NCBI GenBank assembly: GCA_900547565.1
Contig: URHI01000045.1
Span: 1 to 13,748, forward strand
Length of the DNA: 13,748 nucleotides
Direction of reading: 5' to 3'
Source of the DNA: an uncultured Eubacteriales bacterium
GTDB lineage: Bacteria; Bacillota; Clostridia; Oscillospirales; CAG-272
Every line of letters starts with the position of its first letter. Position 1 is the first letter of the stretch. This document shows positions 1 to 7,060 of the stretch, one piece after another. The position numbers and the translations under genes are program-made. The notes beneath the pieces are model-generated. The model had not been told where the DNA came from. It was given only the letters and a program-made list of their open reading frames with translations, and searched no databases.

Positions 1-620
1 CGTGCCTTATCATTATTATCAATGCCGGAGGTGCGCTCTTTTACCATGTTGAAAATCTGCTCACTGTAGCTTTTGACGATGTCAGCGCGGTTATTGTCCG
101 GGAACATCTGCGAGAGCAGCGCTATCCACTGATTGAGCGTTTCGATAGCATTGTAACCCCAGTTGTTGGCTGAGATACCAACGGCGTTGAAGCCAGCAGT
201 GCGCAGTGTTTCGCCCTGTTTGGTATTATTTGCACTGTAGAACACGACGTCGGGCTGCAATTTGGCCAATTCCTCAGTGTTGACCTGGTTGCCGGTCATG
301 AAGTCGGTTTTTGCGTCAAGAATTTCGGGATAGAGCTCGGACAGCAGGCCGTTCTTGGCGGCGGCCATGCTGGTCGGTGCAATTCCTATCAGCTTGTCTG
401 CTGAGTCAAAGAAAACGGTCAGCACAGATGGCAGCGGAAATATGTCGCACACCACAACGCGCTTGATATCGCGCGGAACTGTGACGGTGTTGTTGCCGTG
501 GTCAACTATGGTAATTGTGTCGGTGTTGTTTTCCGGGGTATCGTCGGGATTGTTTTTTGCGCAGGCGGCGAGGCTTATAAGCATCAGAACGCACAGTAGT
601 ACGCAGAGAAGTTTTTTCAT
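1..620 (-). CDS. ABC transporter substrate-binding lipoprotein (FecB/BtuF type), C-terminus cut by the window edge
   Basis: Reading back from the ATG at 620 gives 206 codons with no stop before base 1, so the C-terminal part lies outside the window. The protein starts with a lipoprotein signal: MKK, a hydrophobic stretch, then the lipobox LAAC with Cys20 as the lipidation site. A polar Asn/Asp-rich linker follows, then a beginning typical of cluster A-I/class III binding proteins (IVDHGNNTVTVP, then RVVVCD, then a strand ending in QPDVVFYSA). This family captures iron-siderophores, haem, cobalamin or other metal complexes outside the membrane and hands them to a FecCD permease. An AAAGGAG site sits 8 nt before the ATG, and only 13 nt separate this gene from the NifK-like gene. 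It is therefore probably the extracytoplasmic subunit for the permease and ATPase encoded earlier in the operon. The ligand is unknown. The family call is secure; the substrate is not. Confidence 0.9.
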   Translation of the reverse strand, partial: MKKLLCVLLCVLMLISLAACAKNNPDDTPENNTDTITIVDHGNNTVTVPRDIKRVVVCDIFPLPSVLTVFFDSADKLIGIAPTSMAAAKNGLLSELYPEILDAKTDFMTGNQVNTEELAKLQPDVVFYSANNTKQGETLRTAGFNAVGISANNWGYNAIETLNQWIALLSQMFPDNNRADIVKSYSEQIFNMVKERTSGIDNNDKA

Positions 621-633
621 GGGTTTGACTCCT

Positions 634-1803
634 TTATATTTTAAAATTTTTTATAAGATCGGGTATGCTTTTTCGGAATATCCTGCCTGAAAATGCCTCA
701 TGCGGCAACGGAATAAAATCGGCATGCGGCGGAACTATCGGTCTGTACAGCGGGTCGGCGATGACCATACTTGCCCCCACAAGTGCGGCCTTGATGTCCT
801 GTTCATCGTCGAGCGCGGAGTCTCCGGATGACAGCAGCCCTGCAGGAATTTCAAGCGGACATATGACACGCACCTGCTCACCCGTAGCGAGATGCCGTGC
901 CGCTGCCAGAGAACGTGACATTACCCCCTCGCCGATGATAACCGTTTGCGCATCAGCAGGGGGAGTATAGTCGCCGAATGCAGCGACTGTTGCATTGGCT
1001 GTGTCATCACTATAAGCACCGGGATCAGTTTTTGCTGCCGTATCTAACATGCCAATTATTTTATCGGAAAACATTTTTCCGTACGGTGTGCCGATCACGT
1101 AAGGCGTTCCGAATTTGCGGCGCAACAGCTCTGCCGTCTCAAGCCCCACGGCTGATACGACCAGATTTACCTGCGCCGCAGCAGCGTCGGACAGCTGTTC
1201 CGGAGTGCTGTTCATTGCCCAAGTTGAGATCACACAAAATCCGTGCGATGTCAACAGCTGTTGCATGGATTCTGCTGAGCTGCCAACCGAAAAGTCAAGC
1301 GGAGTGACGCCCAGGATATTCACTCCTCCCGGTATTATGTCGTTGCACGGTCGGACAAAGCGGTCGGCATATGCGGCAAGTGCCATTCCGGCGCCGCTTA
1401 CATATGAGTGCATACCGTTTGTCTGAAAGCCGAAGCAGGGAATACCCGTCCGGTTTTCGATATCAGCGGCGATTGCCGGAATATCACAGCCTGTCATCAT
1501 GGGAATGGGAGTCCCGGCCACGGCAATGAAGCGCGGAGAGAGCTGAGCTGCGGCATCGGCAATGTCGTGTATCAGCTTTTCATCGTCGCCCATTATCGCC
1601 TCGATCTCGGACAGCCCTGATATGAAAACCAGGCTGTCGTGGTCATACCAGCGCGGCTCATCGTGAGTATTGTAGGTGGAATTGCAGCCGGAGGCGTCAT
1701 GCATTACGGTCATGCCGCCCAGCTCAAACAGTGCCGAGCAAACACCAGATACGTCGGCGGTGTATGTTGAAATTATTGTTTGAGTTTGTTTCATATGCAG
1801 CAT
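634..1803 (-). CDS. Nitrogenase component 1-like protein, NifK/beta-like
   Basis: This protein of 389 residues belongs to the nitrogenase component 1 superfamily (NifD/K/E/N, BchN/B, CfbD). Seen features are DVSGVCSAL near residue 20, HDASGCNSTY with Cys40, the stretch ending IEAIMGDD near 72, and AGTPIPMMTGC with Cys106. Cys40 lines up by eye with the second P-cluster cysteine of NifK. The position equivalent to the third NifK ligand, just before the IGDD-like motif, is not cysteine. It is much shorter than true NifK (over 500 residues). The ATG at 1803 is preferred because a GGGGGTG site lies 5 nt upstream. An ATG at 1794 would give a 4-nt ATGA overlap with the preceding gene, and a GTG at 1809 is also in frame. 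It follows the NifD-like gene directly and probably forms a heterotetramer with it, reduced by the NifH-like protein. The exact subfamily and substrate are not recognisable. Confidence 0.85.
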   Translation of the reverse strand: MLHMKQTQTIISTYTADVSGVCSALFELGGMTVMHDASGCNSTYNTHDEPRWYDHDSLVFISGLSEIEAIMGDDEKLIHDIADAAAQLSPRFIAVAGTPIPMMTGCDIPAIAADIENRTGIPCFGFQTNGMHSYVSGAGMALAAYADRFVRPCNDIIPGGVNILGVTPLDFSVGSSAESMQQLLTSHGFCVISTWAMNSTPEQLSDAAAAQVNLVVSAVGLETAELLRRKFGTPYVIGTPYGKMFSDKIIGMLDTAAKTDPGAYSDDTANATVAAFGDYTPPADAQTVIIGEGVMSRSLAAARHLATGEQVRVICPLEIPAGLLSSGDSALDDEQDIKAALVGASMVIADPLYRPIVPPHADFIPLPHEAFSGRIFRKSIPDLIKNFKI

Positions 1804-3113
1804 GAGCACCCCCAGCCCTTTTGTTGTATGCAGGCCGCGGCATTGCGACTGACATTTACGGCCTCCTCCATAAGGCCTGCCATACGTCGGATCCCGTCAA
1901 AGCCATACATTCCGGCGCCTTCGACTATGTCGACAAAATTGTTAGTTCCGATGAAATAAGCAGCTTTTTGCCCGATGGCGAGCATTGGCCTGCCGGTAGT
2001 GCGCGGCATGACACGCATTTTGACCTGAACCGTCGCGTAAACCTTGAGCTCCGGTGCGTTTTGGCACAGCCAGTCGAACTCGTCCCGTTCATCCTGACGG
2101 AATGAATCGGCATACAGCCTTGTGACGGCAAACCCGTGCTCGAGCAAAAGCCGTGCAAGACTTAGAGGTGCCGGAACAGCAGTGTAATCAATGGCTATCG
2201 GCATATCGCCGACTGTATCTTTTGCGCGCTCAAGCGCTTGCATGGCCTCGGCACGGTCGGCGGTGTCGTCGTAATCAATACCGAGCACCACGGCAAGGCG
2301 GTTCAACTCGCGGCTGATTTTGTCGGGATTAAACGAGAGCGGCAGGTAAAGCTGCGGCTGACCGAGCCGGTCTCGCAGTGCGTCGGCTGCGGCACGTGCG
2401 GCGGGAATATATGAGATATTCATTGCCGAGCGTGCCATTTGCTGATATTCTTCGTACGAAGCACAGCGTGTTATCTCACGCAGAGCCCAGCCGGCGCGGC
2501 GTATAAGGCGGCACAGCTCGGAGCTGTCAGCAGTGGAAAAATTATTGCCTACTATGTTGACGGTTTTTGGCTCGAACTGTATCGGCTTGAGCAGGCTGTA
2601 AAGCTGTCGGCGCATAAGCTGGTCGGGGGTAAGCCCGCTTTTGCGCATTATGGGGTTCATATAGCAGTCGGTAAAATCAACTTGGGGAAAGCGCCGACGA
2701 AGCTCTGCATAGCACATGTCGGTGTCACACCCCATGAAATGATGTATGCAGCTGGTGTAAAGTAGTACCGCGGGAGGTAGGGACGGCAGTTTGTTCAGAA
2801 TATCTGTGACTCCTTCGATTATGAGTTCTTCCATGTTGCCGTCAAGTACGTTGTTTTCTTTTATGGTTATGGTGGAAAAGCGGTCAGACATGCCCATTTC
2901 GGCAGCTGTAAGCACCACACCTCTAAGGCAGTTTGCTGCACATACAAATATTTCATGCGCTCCCGGGATTAGCATGCCGGTATGTACTATGTTCCAGACT
3001 CCGCGTGCCGGTGCGCTGTATTCCAAGCCTGAAGCAAACGGTGCAGGGAAGGCAGCAGATGCTATCGGAACCGCGGCCCCTGTTTCGTCAAATTGACCTA
3101 TACGTTTCAGCAT
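1791..3113 (-). CDS. Nitrogenase component 1-like protein, NifD/alpha-like
   Basis: This protein of 440 residues is homologous to the NifD/NifE/BchN side of the nitrogenase superfamily. Near the N-terminus, GMLIPGAHEIFVC and ANCLRGVVL carry Cys58 and Cys62. LLYTSCIHHFMGCD gives Cys122 and Cys129, and Cys122 lines up with NifD Cys154. FTDCYMNP follows. Near the end, GAGMYGFDGI aligns with the NifD segment that contains the FeMo-co ligand His442, but here a Tyr (403) sits at that place. No cysteine is found at the Cys275-like position. The chain ends in an unusual GCSCC motif. The ATG at 3113 overlaps the NifH-like stop by 7 nt and has a GGGGTGG site just upstream; ATGs at 3128 and 3137 are in frame but lack a ribosome site. 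It is probably the alpha subunit of a reductase that holds a cubane cluster and binds its substrate where FeMo-co would be, as in DPOR or CfbCD. Its substrate is unknown. Confidence 0.85.
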   Translation of the reverse strand: MLKRIGQFDETGAAVPIASAAFPAPFASGLEYSAPARGVWNIVHTGMLIPGAHEIFVCAANCLRGVVLTAAEMGMSDRFSTITIKENNVLDGNMEELIIEGVTDILNKLPSLPPAVLLYTSCIHHFMGCDTDMCYAELRRRFPQVDFTDCYMNPIMRKSGLTPDQLMRRQLYSLLKPIQFEPKTVNIVGNNFSTADSSELCRLIRRAGWALREITRCASYEEYQQMARSAMNISYIPAARAAADALRDRLGQPQLYLPLSFNPDKISRELNRLAVVLGIDYDDTADRAEAMQALERAKDTVGDMPIAIDYTAVPAPLSLARLLLEHGFAVTRLYADSFRQDERDEFDWLCQNAPELKVYATVQVKMRVMPRTTGRPMLAIGQKAAYFIGTNNFVDIVEGAGMYGFDGIRRMAGLMEEAVNVSRNAAACIQQKGWGCSCCI

Positions 3114-3871
3114 AATGCCACCCCGCATATGCTGCATATGCTTTGTGCCAGACAGCGGTATTCATCAGCCATGGGACTGTCGGGAAATGCCTCAATGACG
3201 GTTTTTTTCAGCTCATCGGCCGCCTGCACCGTTTCGCTGAACGACAGACGGCCCGCAATGACGGTGTTTATGTCTCCGGCCAGCTCTTCAACCTTTTCAA
3301 GCTCGTTGCGCACGTTGCGGCAGTTGAGTATCAGCCCTCCAAGCGTAGCATATCCGCGTCCTTTGAAGTTATCGATCGCCATGGCAATATTGGCTGCGGC
3401 ATGTATAGCCATGTTTTCTCCTGATGTTATAATAAACACGCGGTCGGCATACCCTGTCCGCATGGGCATGGCAAAGCCTCCGCAGACCACGTCCCCCAGC
3501 ACGTCGTAAAACACTATATCGGGATGGTATGCCTCATAAGCACCTTTTTCGCTGAGCTTTTCCAGCGCCGCGATTATACCGCGTCCTGCACAACCGAGTC
3601 CCGGAAGAGGGCCACCTGCTTCCGCGCAGATAACGCCGCCGTAGCCTGTGCGGACCATGTCGTCCAATGTAAAATTGTTGCCGTGGCGGCGTATGAGATC
3701 AAGTGCGGTATTTACGCGCTCGCCGTGTAATAGATTTACCGTTGAGTCGGCCTTGGGATCGCAGCCTATCTGCATGACGCGCAGGCCACGGTCAGCCAGG
3801 GCCGCAGAGAGGTTTGATACCGTGGTGGATTTTCCGATGCCGCCCTTGCCGTAGATCGCTATTTTTATCAT
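3107..3871 (-). CDS. NifH-like iron protein (nitrogenase reductase/ChlL/CfbC family ATPase)
   Basis: This 254-residue protein carries all the hallmarks of the Fe protein family. The P-loop GKGGIGKST is at 8-16 and GCDPKADST at 37-44. Cys94 (in LGCAGRG) and Cys130 (in DVVCGGFAMP, also switch II) are the two ligands that, in a homodimer, hold one [4Fe-4S] cluster between subunits. The family couples MgATP hydrolysis to one-electron transfer into a component 1 partner, here most likely the NifD/NifK-like pair encoded next. It is shorter than NifH (about 275-295 residues). Instead of the usual tail it ends in a cysteine-rich stretch with Cys240, Cys246, Cys249 and Cys254, which I do not recognise from NifH. 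Its ATG overlaps the HydE-like stop as ATGA, with an AAGGA site about 9 nt upstream. Family assignment is very sure; its partner is inferred from the operon. Confidence 0.95.
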   Translation of the reverse strand: MIKIAIYGKGGIGKSTTVSNLSAALADRGLRVMQIGCDPKADSTVNLLHGERVNTALDLIRRHGNNFTLDDMVRTGYGGVICAEAGGPLPGLGCAGRGIIAALEKLSEKGAYEAYHPDIVFYDVLGDVVCGGFAMPMRTGYADRVFIITSGENMAIHAAANIAMAIDNFKGRGYATLGGLILNCRNVRNELEKVEELAGDINTVIAGRLSFSETVQAADELKKTVIEAFPDSPMADEYRCLAQSICSICGVALC

Positions 3872-4941
3872 GATTTTTTTCCTTCCCCGAAGTCGCCACG
3901 TCCCGACACGACCTCGTATCCTATCTCGTTCATCTGGTGACGTAGCAGTTGAATGCTGTGCGCAGCATCGCAGTCGACCCCGGTCTTGTTATCGTAAAGC
4001 AGATATTTTTTTCTGACCGGCATGGGCGACAGGTTGGGCATGACAACATTGCAACCTGCCAGCACGCCGGCTTGACGCCCGCATTTGTCGACGGTGCCCA
4101 GTGCCGTTGTTGCCGGGAGCAGAACATTTGGCAGCATCAGCCGCGTCAAGCTGAGCAAAAACAGCGTTAGTGCACCGCTGCCGGCAGGGTATGCTCCGAA
4201 CGGTGTGTCGCGGTGCGGTATGAAAGGCCCTATTCCAACCATATGAGGGCGGAAGGAGGCGAGAAATTCCATGTCCCGGGCCAGTGTCTCCGATGTCTGA
4301 TACGGTGAGCCGACCATCATGCCGGCGCCTGTCTGGAATCCTATCTCGCGCAGGTCGTGCAGACAGCGCATACGGTTGTCGTATGACATACCGGACGGGT
4401 GAAGCGATGCGTAATGAATTTTGTCCGAACTTTCGTGCCTCAAAAGGTAGCGGTCGGCGCCCGCGCGGAACAGTGCCTCGTAAGATTTACGGCTTCTTTC
4501 GCCTACCGACAGCGTGATGGCACAGTCGGGATATGAGGCGCGTATGGCGCTGACGATCCCGACAAGCCGCTCGTCATTAAAATATGAGTCCTCGCCGCCT
4601 TGAAGCACGAATGTGCGGTAGCCTAAGGCGTAGCCCTGCTCACAGCATTCCATTATTTCATCCTGGGTCAGGCGGTAGCGCGACAACGCGGTGTTTGAGC
4701 GTCGTATACCGCAGTATAAGCAATCGTTTTTGCATATATTGGTAAATTCTATTATACCGCGGAAGTATATGCGCCGTCCGAAATGAGATATCGCTGTTTC
4801 GCGTGCCAGCATGGCGGCATAGGCGTCGTCATCCGGAGTGTGAGTATCGAGCAGTGTCAGCCATGATTCATGCGGCAGCATACCTGTGTCGGCAAGTCTG
4901 TCGATAATGGCGGAATTGGGTGAGACTGTTGTGCTTTTCAT
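3868..4941 (-). CDS. HydE-family radical SAM enzyme
   Basis: At 357 residues this is the usual size for HydE/BioB/PylB radical SAM proteins. The SAM-cluster motif CKNDCLYC gives Cys70, Cys74 and Cys77 (CX3CX2C). HydE-like signatures follow in order: FVLQGGED near 111-117, RHES near 168, GSPYQT near 211, GIGPFIPHRDTP at 236-247, LPATTALGT near 275 and GCNVVMPN near 296. Known HydE works in [FeFe]-hydrogenase H-cluster assembly on an Fe(CO)2(CN)-cysteine complex made by HydG, and also reacts with sulfur-containing small molecules. The second cluster seen in Thermotoga HydE seems absent, since only one cysteine (Cys324) remains in that region. The gene starts with an ATGA overlap, has an AAAGGAG site, and lies between the ABC ATPase and NifH-like genes. 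No hydF, hydG or hydrogenase gene is in view, so its substrate here may differ. PylB was considered, but the C-terminal motifs fit HydE better. Confidence 0.85.
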   Translation of the reverse strand: MKSTTVSPNSAIIDRLADTGMLPHESWLTLLDTHTPDDDAYAAMLARETAISHFGRRIYFRGIIEFTNICKNDCLYCGIRRSNTALSRYRLTQDEIMECCEQGYALGYRTFVLQGGEDSYFNDERLVGIVSAIRASYPDCAITLSVGERSRKSYEALFRAGADRYLLRHESSDKIHYASLHPSGMSYDNRMRCLHDLREIGFQTGAGMMVGSPYQTSETLARDMEFLASFRPHMVGIGPFIPHRDTPFGAYPAGSGALTLFLLSLTRLMLPNVLLPATTALGTVDKCGRQAGVLAGCNVVMPNLSPMPVRKKYLLYDNKTGVDCDAAHSIQLLRHQMNEIGYEVVSGRGDFGEGKKS

Positions 4942-6011
4942 GCTTGTTCTCCTTTGGCGTAAGTCGCTTTGACGCTGACACCGGGTATACGATTCATGCT
5001 GTCTGCCAGAGCCTTGATCTCGCTCGGAGGTGCTTTGATAATCAGGTTTATTATGTTGAAGCCGTCCTCGCGCAAAGGCATGCCCATGCGACCTATGATA
5101 TGGGGCGCGGCAGTGTGTATCAGGCCGTTTATGTCGGTTGCCGCCGAGCCGTCCGGAAGTATGACGGACAGCGTTGCAACAACCGGAGTGTTTGTTGTGT
5201 CAGTTGATCGTGCTGCTGTGCTTCGGTCGATCGATATGGCTACGACATCACGGTAGACATTTGAGTCAGTCTCAATTTCTCCTATGACGGCATTAACTCC
5301 GAAAAAGCGGCGTATGTTATGCTCTGTGACTACTGCGGCGGTAGGGCCGTATTCGGTAATACCGCCGTGACCAAGCAGTAGCGATTTGTCGGAGCGGCGC
5401 AGTGCGTGGGATGGATAATGCGTGTTGAAAATGCATGCCATACCGCTACGCGCCAGCTCCGAGATGGTATCGAGCACCAGTAGCTGGTTGCGGAAATCAA
5501 GATTGGATTCAGGCTCATCAAGCACAAGCAGCTTAGGCTGTGCCGCCATGGCGCGGGCGATCAGCACCATTTGCAGCTCTCCGCCACTCAGCTCACTGCA
5601 GCTGCGATGCCGAATGTTATCAAGGCGCATTCTGGAGATAGTACTGTCGGCAATATCGTAGTCTTCTTTTGAAGGCGGCTCGAGAGCTCCGCGGTAAGCC
5701 GTCCTGCCAAGCAGTACCGTATCCTCAACGCTATAGGGTGAGATGGTCTGACGTGCCTGCGGTACATAAGCTATCTGCTGCCACAGCTCACGCGGTGGGA
5801 TATGGCGTATGTCGCGGCCGTCAAGCAGGGAAGTGCCGGACTCCCACCTTAGCATTCCGAGCGCGCAACGCAAAAGCGTTGTTTTGCCTGAACCGTTCGG
5901 GCCGAGTACGGTCATTACATCACCGGCTGATATATCAATGTTTACATTGTGCAGTATTTTGTTTTCTGTGACTTTATATTTGAAGCTGCCGTTACTGATT
6001 TCAAACTTCAT
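4938..6011 (-). CDS. FecE/BtuD-type ABC transporter ATPase fused to a C-terminal TM1266-type domain
   Basis: The protein is 357 residues from the ATG at 6011. Residues about 1-245 form a standard importer ATPase: Walker A GPNGSGKTT at 37-45, signature LSGGE at 141-145, Walker B LLVLDEP at 161-167 and the H-loop histidine at 198. A linker rich in Ser and Thr follows. Residues about 276-352 then form a second domain with IIGRMGMP, GFNIINLII and PGVSVKATY. This matches the small TM1266 family (annotated as putative iron-only hydrogenase system regulator, a ferredoxin-like fold), also encoded alone at 7170-7427. Importer ATPases such as MetN carry C-terminal ferredoxin-like domains that inhibit transport when the cargo binds, so a sensing role is plausible but inferred. 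The ATG at 6011 makes an ATGA overlap with the permease gene and has GGGAGG 9 nt upstream; an in-frame TTG at 6020 is less likely. Confidence 0.92.
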   Translation of the reverse strand: MKFEISNGSFKYKVTENKILHNVNIDISAGDVMTVLGPNGSGKTTLLRCALGMLRWESGTSLLDGRDIRHIPPRELWQQIAYVPQARQTISPYSVEDTVLLGRTAYRGALEPPSKEDYDIADSTISRMRLDNIRHRSCSELSGGELQMVLIARAMAAQPKLLVLDEPESNLDFRNQLLVLDTISELARSGMACIFNTHYPSHALRRSDKSLLLGHGGITEYGPTAAVVTEHNIRRFFGVNAVIGEIETDSNVYRDVVAISIDRSTAARSTDTTNTPVVATLSVILPDGSAATDINGLIHTAAPHIIGRMGMPLREDGFNIINLIIKAPPSEIKALADSMNRIPGVSVKATYAKGEQA

Positions 6012-7009
6012 AGACTCCAACCTCCCTTACGGCGCAGCAAAACAATAAAGAACGGCGCCCCGATTATTGCTGTCAGGATTGAGATGGGAATTTCTGATGC
6101 TGTCAGCGTTCTTGCCACTGTGTCGACAGCCATCATGAATGAAGCGCCGATGCTGATACATGCGGGAATGAGATATTTGTGGTTGTTTCCGAACAGCATG
6201 CGGCAGATGTGCGGGACCAGCAGTCCTACCCAGCCGACTTGCCCGCACATGGATACTGCCGATGCGGTCATTCCGGCAGCACACACTACGGCAACGCCGC
6301 GTAAAAGCTTTATATTAGTGCCGAGCGAGCGTGCCTCGTCGTCTGAAAGCGGAAGCAGGTTGAGCCGCCAGCGCAGTGCCACCAGCACGCAAAGACATAC
6401 GACGATCACGGGTGCTCCCAGCACCAGCGATTTATACCCCGATGCACTGAGACTGCCCATGAGCCAGTATGTAATTGCAGGCAATTGCGATTCGGTATCG
6501 GCCAGGTATTTGACCAGTGAAACGAGCGCAGAGAACAGTGAGCTTATCATGATACCGGAAAGTATAATTGAGGTTTTGTTGCCGGTGCGGCTGCCGCTGA
6601 GTCCTGTTAGTACGATGGCAAGAATACCGAAGGCAAACGCCACTGCCTGTACCCACGGCATAGCAAGTCCGAGCAACAGTGCCACTGCGGCACCGAAGCT
6701 GGCGCCCGAGGCAACGCCAAGAGTGTCGGGAGTTGCCAGCGGATTAGAGAACATACTCTGAAACACGCATCCTGACACTGCAAGGCCTGAACCGACAGCC
6801 GCCGCCGTGAGTATGCGCGGCAGTCGCTGTACCCACAGCACGGATTCCTTGAGTCTTCCCAGGTCGTGTCCGAACAATGATGCAAATACCTCGGCAGGAG
6901 TGATGTGCATTCGTCCGATACACAGGCATATAAGCGCTGTCAGCACCGGAAGTATGACCAGCGCCAGTATGCCCCATATATTCATTTTCTTGGCGAAAGA
7001 GCTTTTCAT
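6008..7009 (-). CDS. FecCD/BtuC-family ABC transporter permease
   Basis: This 333-residue, very hydrophobic protein has the length and motifs of BtuC/FecCD permeases, which form a dimer of about ten transmembrane helices per subunit. Seen motifs are QRLPRI near 61, NPLATPDTLGV at 89-99 followed by SGASFGAA, the ATPase-coupling stretch LPLSDDEARSLG at 219-230, GWVGLLVPHICR at 259-270 and EIPISILTAIIGAPFF near 306-321. The family imports cobalamin, haem, iron-siderophores or molybdate in Gram-negative and Gram-positive bacteria; the cargo here cannot be told. The ATG at 7009 has a GAGGT site about 7 nt upstream. That site lies just after the hairpin and U-tract at 7028-7060, so expression of this gene and all that follows may depend on whether that terminator forms. 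It probably pairs with the ATPase encoded next and the lipoprotein at the end of the operon. Confidence 0.95.
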   Translation of the reverse strand: MKSSFAKKMNIWGILALVILPVLTALICLCIGRMHITPAEVFASLFGHDLGRLKESVLWVQRLPRILTAAAVGSGLAVSGCVFQSMFSNPLATPDTLGVASGASFGAAVALLLGLAMPWVQAVAFAFGILAIVLTGLSGSRTGNKTSIILSGIMISSLFSALVSLVKYLADTESQLPAITYWLMGSLSASGYKSLVLGAPVIVVCLCVLVALRWRLNLLPLSDDEARSLGTNIKLLRGVAVVCAAGMTASAVSMCGQVGWVGLLVPHICRMLFGNNHKYLIPACISIGASFMMAVDTVARTLTASEIPISILTAIIGAPFFIVLLRRKGGWSL

Positions 7010-7027
7010 TATTTACCTCGCAGATAT

Positions 7028-7060
7028 AAAAATTGCCGTATTCCTGACAGAATACGGCAA
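7028..7060 (-). terminator. Rho-independent terminator or attenuator hairpin between the TM1266-like gene and the permease gene
   Basis: In the minus-strand RNA a perfect 11-bp stem (TTGCCGTATTC with GAATACGGCAA, bases 7050-7060 and 7033-7043) closes a 6-nt loop. It is followed directly by five T residues at 7028-7032, then ATAT. This is a textbook intrinsic terminator, pointing the same way as the operon. It ends about 18 nt before the permease start codon, so it sits where an attenuator would. It could simply lower transcription after the first small gene, or be switched by the upstream leader. The structure is directly visible; regulation is inferred. Confidence 0.85.

Noticed and set aside
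3093..3509. Plus-strand open frames opposite the NifH-, NifD- and NifK-like genes, and similar ones elsewhere
   Set aside because: They are antisense shadows of genes with clear protein motifs, with no promoters or recognisable products.
634..3871. True nitrogenase nifHDK
   Set aside because: Subunits are much too short, FeMo-co ligand positions are not conserved by eye, the gene context has an importer and HydE, and no nifB, nifE or nifN is seen.
3868..4941. PylB (methylornithine synthase) or BioB (biotin synthase)
   Set aside because: The C-terminal motifs GIGPFIPHRDTP, LPATTALGT and GCNVVMPN follow HydE, and no pyl or bio genes are adjacent.
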